Source: a bacterium (GTDB lineage Bacteria; UBP15; UBA6099). From it: a stretch of 24,287 nucleotides of DNA. Below the pieces are notes generated by a model that saw only the letters and a program-made list of their open reading frames with translations, made no database searches and had not been told where the DNA came from. Below, piece after piece: positions 22,442 through 24,287 of the stretch. The translations under genes and the position numbers were made by a program. The DNA lies in assembly GCA_029573925.1 (NCBI GenBank), contig JAKQBV010000627.1, positions 1 to 24,287 of the forward strand. Reading direction: 5' to 3'. Every line of letters begins with the position of its first letter. Position 1 is the stretch's first letter.

Positions 22442-23104
22442 ATGGAACGCAAAAAAACAAAAATCGCCGTGTTGCTCTCCGGCGGCGGAACCACCTATCA
22501 GCACATTCAGGAGCGTATAGCCGCAGGAGAAGCGAACGTCGAGACGGCGGTCGTGATCTCCAGCAGGGCGGACGCCTACGGACTGGAGCGCGCCCGCTCG
22601 TTCGGCGTTCCCGCCTTCGTCGTGCCGCGAAAAGAGTTCAATCAGCACGGCGACGCCGCCGTCGCCATGTTCAACCGCGCCATGCTCGATGTCCTTGAGC
22701 CTTACAAACCCGACCTGATAGTTCTGGCCGGCTTTATGTGCCTGCTGTCCCCGGAATTTGTGGATAGATTCAGAGAAAGAATAATCAACACGCATCCGGC
22801 TCTCATACCCGCATTCTGCGGACACGAATACTACGGCGACCGCGTCCATAAGGCGGTCGTGGAATACGGCGTTAAGATCACCGGTTGCACTATACATTTC
22901 GTGGACGAGGTCTACGACAACGGCCCAATAATCCTGCAACAAGCCGTGCCCGTCTATGATAGCGACACATACGAGGAAGTTGCCGCGCGGGTGCAGGCCG
23001 CAGAAAAACCGCTCTTCTTCGAGGCGATAAAGCTGTTCTCCGAGGGAGCGCTTGAAATAAGGGGGCGGAAGGTTTTTCGGACAGGCGGAGGAACCGAAAG
23101 ATGA
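22442..23104 (+). CDS. purN: Phosphoribosylglycinamide formyltransferase
   Basis: PurN transfers a formyl group from 10-formyl-THF to GAR in purine synthesis. The 220-residue protein begins KIAVLLSGGGTTYQHI. The catalytic triad is present: N116 and H118 in IINTHPALIPAF and D159 in FVDEVYDNGPIILQ. Compared with the E. coli enzyme, the loop after the histidine is five residues longer (CGHEYYGDRVHKAV), which I recall from a subgroup of PurN-like proteins. GGGAG lies nine bases before ATG 22442. It follows the Wzy gene by 32 bases; no other pur gene is visible. The related formyltransferases Fmt and ArnA are excluded by length and start motif. Confidence 0.92.
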   Translation: MERKKTKIAVLLSGGGTTYQHIQERIAAGEANVETAVVISSRADAYGLERARSFGVPAFVVPRKEFNQHGDAAVAMFNRAMLDVLEPYKPDLIVLAGFMCLLSPEFVDRFRERIINTHPALIPAFCGHEYYGDRVHKAVVEYGVKITGCTIHFVDEVYDNGPIILQQAVPVYDSDTYEEVAARVQAAEKPLFFEAIKLFSEGALEIRGRKVFRTGGGTER

Positions 23105-23931
23105 GAGGCAGAAGCAGATCAATGCCCGCCCACATGTCCGCCGCGATGCGCAAACTCGAAGAACTGTCGGGCGTGATAAACCTCGCCATCCAGACGGTGG
23201 ACGCGCGCGCGCCGAACCTGACCCGCTGCGACTTCATCGTCCGCGCGCTGCCCGGCTGCTCTCAGGTCACGCTCATAACCAAGGCCGATCTGGCTGACCC
23301 GAAGGCGCTCAAGGAATGGCTCGCCCACTTTGAGCGCGAAGGGATTCCGACCCTTGTTTTCCCGCACTCAAACCGCGCGCCGAGAGAGAAATTCATCGAG
23401 AAGATAAGGCGCGCGTCGGGCGTCCCGGAGAATGTCCGCGCGGCGGTCATCGGCCTGCCTAATGTCGGAAAGTCCACCGTCATGAACTATATCGTCGGCA
23501 AACGCTCCGTCCGCGTCGGCGCTCAGCCCGGCGTTACCCGCGCCGTTCAGCTCGTCAACGCAGGCGGCAACTTCGTTCTTGTTGACACACCCGGAGTCGT
23601 CACCCCCCAGTTCGCCCGAAGGGAACACGGACTTTCGCTCGCCCTCCTCGGATGCCTTCAGGACTCATTTTTCAATCCCGACGAGGCGGCGCTTCATCTC
23701 CTCGCGCGCTCCCTGCCATTCTACTGCCGGATATTCAATGAATACTACGACGTCGAGGCGGAAACGTGCGACCCGGTGGAGTTCTGTGAAGCCGTGGCGC
23801 GCAGGCGCGGTATGCTCCGCAAGGGCGGCAAGCTAGACTTGGACCGCGTCTATCCCCTGATAGTGCAGGACTTCTCGACGGGAAGAATTTTCGGAGTGAG
23901 CCTCGAAGCCCCGCCCGCCGCCCCCGCATGA
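23101..23931 (+). CDS. rbgA: Circularly permuted ribosome-assembly GTPase (RbgA/YlqF family)
   Basis: RbgA-type GTPases help late assembly of the 50S subunit. The 276-residue protein shows the permuted order: MPAHMSAAMRKLEEL at the start (usual FPGHM.KA), VDARAPN, then G4 as TKAD (residues 60-63; NKxD is usual), then G1 GLPNVGKST (about 118-126), PGVTR (G2 region) and DTPG (G3, 162-165). The asparagine-to-threonine change in G4 is also known in some permuted GTPases. ATG 23101 overlaps the purN stop by four bases; an internal ATG at 23122 would also retain the MPAHM motif. The C-terminal domain after residue 170 matches the family helices and is of normal length. Confidence 0.9.
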   Translation: MRGRSRSMPAHMSAAMRKLEELSGVINLAIQTVDARAPNLTRCDFIVRALPGCSQVTLITKADLADPKALKEWLAHFEREGIPTLVFPHSNRAPREKFIEKIRRASGVPENVRAAVIGLPNVGKSTVMNYIVGKRSVRVGAQPGVTRAVQLVNAGGNFVLVDTPGVVTPQFARREHGLSLALLGCLQDSFFNPDEAALHLLARSLPFYCRIFNEYYDVEAETCDPVEFCEAVARRRGMLRKGGKLDLDRVYPLIVQDFSTGRIFGVSLEAPPAAPA

Positions 23932-23957
23932 CGCGCCGCGCGACCGCCCGCAGTCGA

Positions 23958-23987
23958 TTGCCATCCGGCCCTTTTTCCGGGTATAAT
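23958..23987 (+). promoter_or_regulatory. Putative sigma70-type promoter of tRNA-Cys
   Basis: A perfect TATAAT (23982-23987) follows TTGCCA (23958-23963, 5 of 6 matches) with an 18-base spacer. The predicted start is about 15-20 bases before the mature tRNA. Confidence 0.65.
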
Positions 23988-24010
23988 ACGATTAATCGAC
24001 AACATAGCGC

Positions 24011-24082
24011 GGCCGTGTACCCAAGTGGCTAAGGGGGAGGTCTGCAAAACCTTCATCATCGGTTCGATTCCGATCACGGCCT
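24011..24082 (+). tRNA. tRNA-Cys (GCA)
   Basis: The cloverleaf is complete. Acceptor arms are GGCCGTG (24011-24017) and CACGGCC (24075-24081). The anticodon stem GAGGT/ACCTT (24037-24041/24049-24053, one G-U pair) closes a CTGCAAA loop with anticodon GCA at 24044-24046, and the T arm is ATCGG-TTCGATT-CCGAT (24058-24074). The discriminator is T (24082), as expected for cysteine tRNAs. The 3' CCA is not encoded. It has its own promoter and is followed by AT-rich DNA. Confidence 0.96.
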
Positions 24083-24096
24083 TGAGAATAATGGCA

Positions 24097-24129
24097 TTAA
24101 GGGAAAACTTTTGAAAAATGTTCCCTTAA
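24097..24129 (+). repeat. Perfect 9-bp inverted repeat 3' of tRNA-Cys
   Basis: TTAAGGGAA (24097-24105) pairs exactly with TTCCCTTAA (24121-24129) over a 15-base loop that can itself form a short TTTT/AAAA stem. The loop sequence TTTTGAAAA (24109-24117) is also complementary to TTTTCAAAA at 24135-24143, so two alternative folds exist. It may end the tRNA transcript, though no clean U-tract follows. Confidence 0.5.
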
Positions 24130-24232
24130 AATCCTTTTCAAAACATTTCCTGAGTATCTCTGAAAATCAGATAGTCTTGCCAGTAAATATATGGCTTATG
24201 TAAAAAGGTTTTTAGTTTGTTTAATTTGGAGT

Positions 24233-24250
24233 GCGACAATTCATTGTCGC
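24233..24250. repeat. Perfect 8-bp inverted repeat GCGACAAT/ATTGTCGC
   Basis: The two arms are separated by only TC, so the working loop would be ATTCAT. TGGAG lies directly before it and TTTC after it. It shares the GCGAC/GTCGC core with the next hairpin eight bases further on, which looks like a small tandem family rather than two chance structures. Confidence 0.6.
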
Positions 24251-24258
24251 TTTCATAT

Positions 24259-24279
24259 AAGCGACTTCAGTCGCTTTTT
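24259..24279 (+). terminator. Hairpin with T-run, intrinsic terminator candidate
   Basis: AAGCGAC (24259-24265) and GTCGCTT (24270-24276) pair perfectly around a TTCA loop and run into a T5 tract (24275-24279). The geometry fits a rho-independent terminator. It lies about 180 bases after the tRNA, so the gene it serves is uncertain; it could instead belong to a repeat element together with the hairpin at 24233-24250. Confidence 0.5.
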
Positions 24280-24287
24280 AATAAAGG

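Noticed and set aside
22352..23122. 256-residue minus-strand open frame opposite purN
   Set aside because: Antisense shadow; purN carries its full catalytic triad.

Overview
The window reads as a continuous, GC-rich, gene-dense stretch of a Gram-negative-type bacterial chromosome. The evidence is signal peptides, a periplasmic PBP4-type carboxypeptidase, a lytic transglycosylase, an O-antigen-ligase-type polymerase, the MEP isoprenoid enzyme IspD, and an aldehyde ferredoxin oxidoreductase that points to anaerobic metabolism. I cannot name the organism. The mix (AOR, long-form HisG, PEGA and NHL ectodomains, Wzy-TPR fusion, HD-GYP) would fit a poorly cultured anaerobic phylum, but that is inference. 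No rRNA, CRISPR array, transposase or phage gene was found.

Layout. At 2-1537 lies the 3' part of an AOR gene cut by the window edge. At 1775-2800, on the minus strand, is a secreted metallo-beta-lactamase-fold protein; its promoter diverges from that of ndk. From 2983 to 8752 a same-strand run encodes Ndk, DacB (PBP4), MurI, HisG, a two-helix membrane peptide, a secreted redoxin-like protein without cysteines, and IspD. An AT-rich gap (8753-8963) holds the best promoter in the window, with a 14-bp palindrome inside its spacer. It drives a long, tightly packed gene series: mtnA, a PP2C phosphatase with PEGA ectodomains, a PP2C-like pseudophosphatase with an NHL propeller, a lytic transglycosylase, a Cache-HAMP-GAF-HD-GYP sensor, a small charged protein, acylphosphatase, a helix-turn-helix protein, a STAS protein, and a 1428-residue Wzy/O-antigen-ligase-TPR fusion. 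purN and rbgA follow. A tRNA-Cys with its own promoter comes next, then AT-rich DNA with several perfect hairpins that ends the window.

How the genes may work together. Genes from 8964 to 22409 mostly overlap by 4 bases or are separated by fewer than 50, so they are probably co-transcribed. The most unusual part is 9995-13528: two adjacent membrane proteins of the same plan (cytoplasmic PP2C-type domain, one membrane helix, outside repeat domain). The first keeps most metal-binding residues and the second has lost them. Downstream in the same series are a STAS protein with the phosphorylatable serine, an HD-GYP sensor, a wall-cutting enzyme and a glycan polymerase. I infer an envelope-sensing or cell-surface-assembly module in which a transmembrane phosphatase/pseudophosphatase pair may control a STAS switch. 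No HATPase_c kinase is visible in the window, so a complete partner-switching circuit is not shown.
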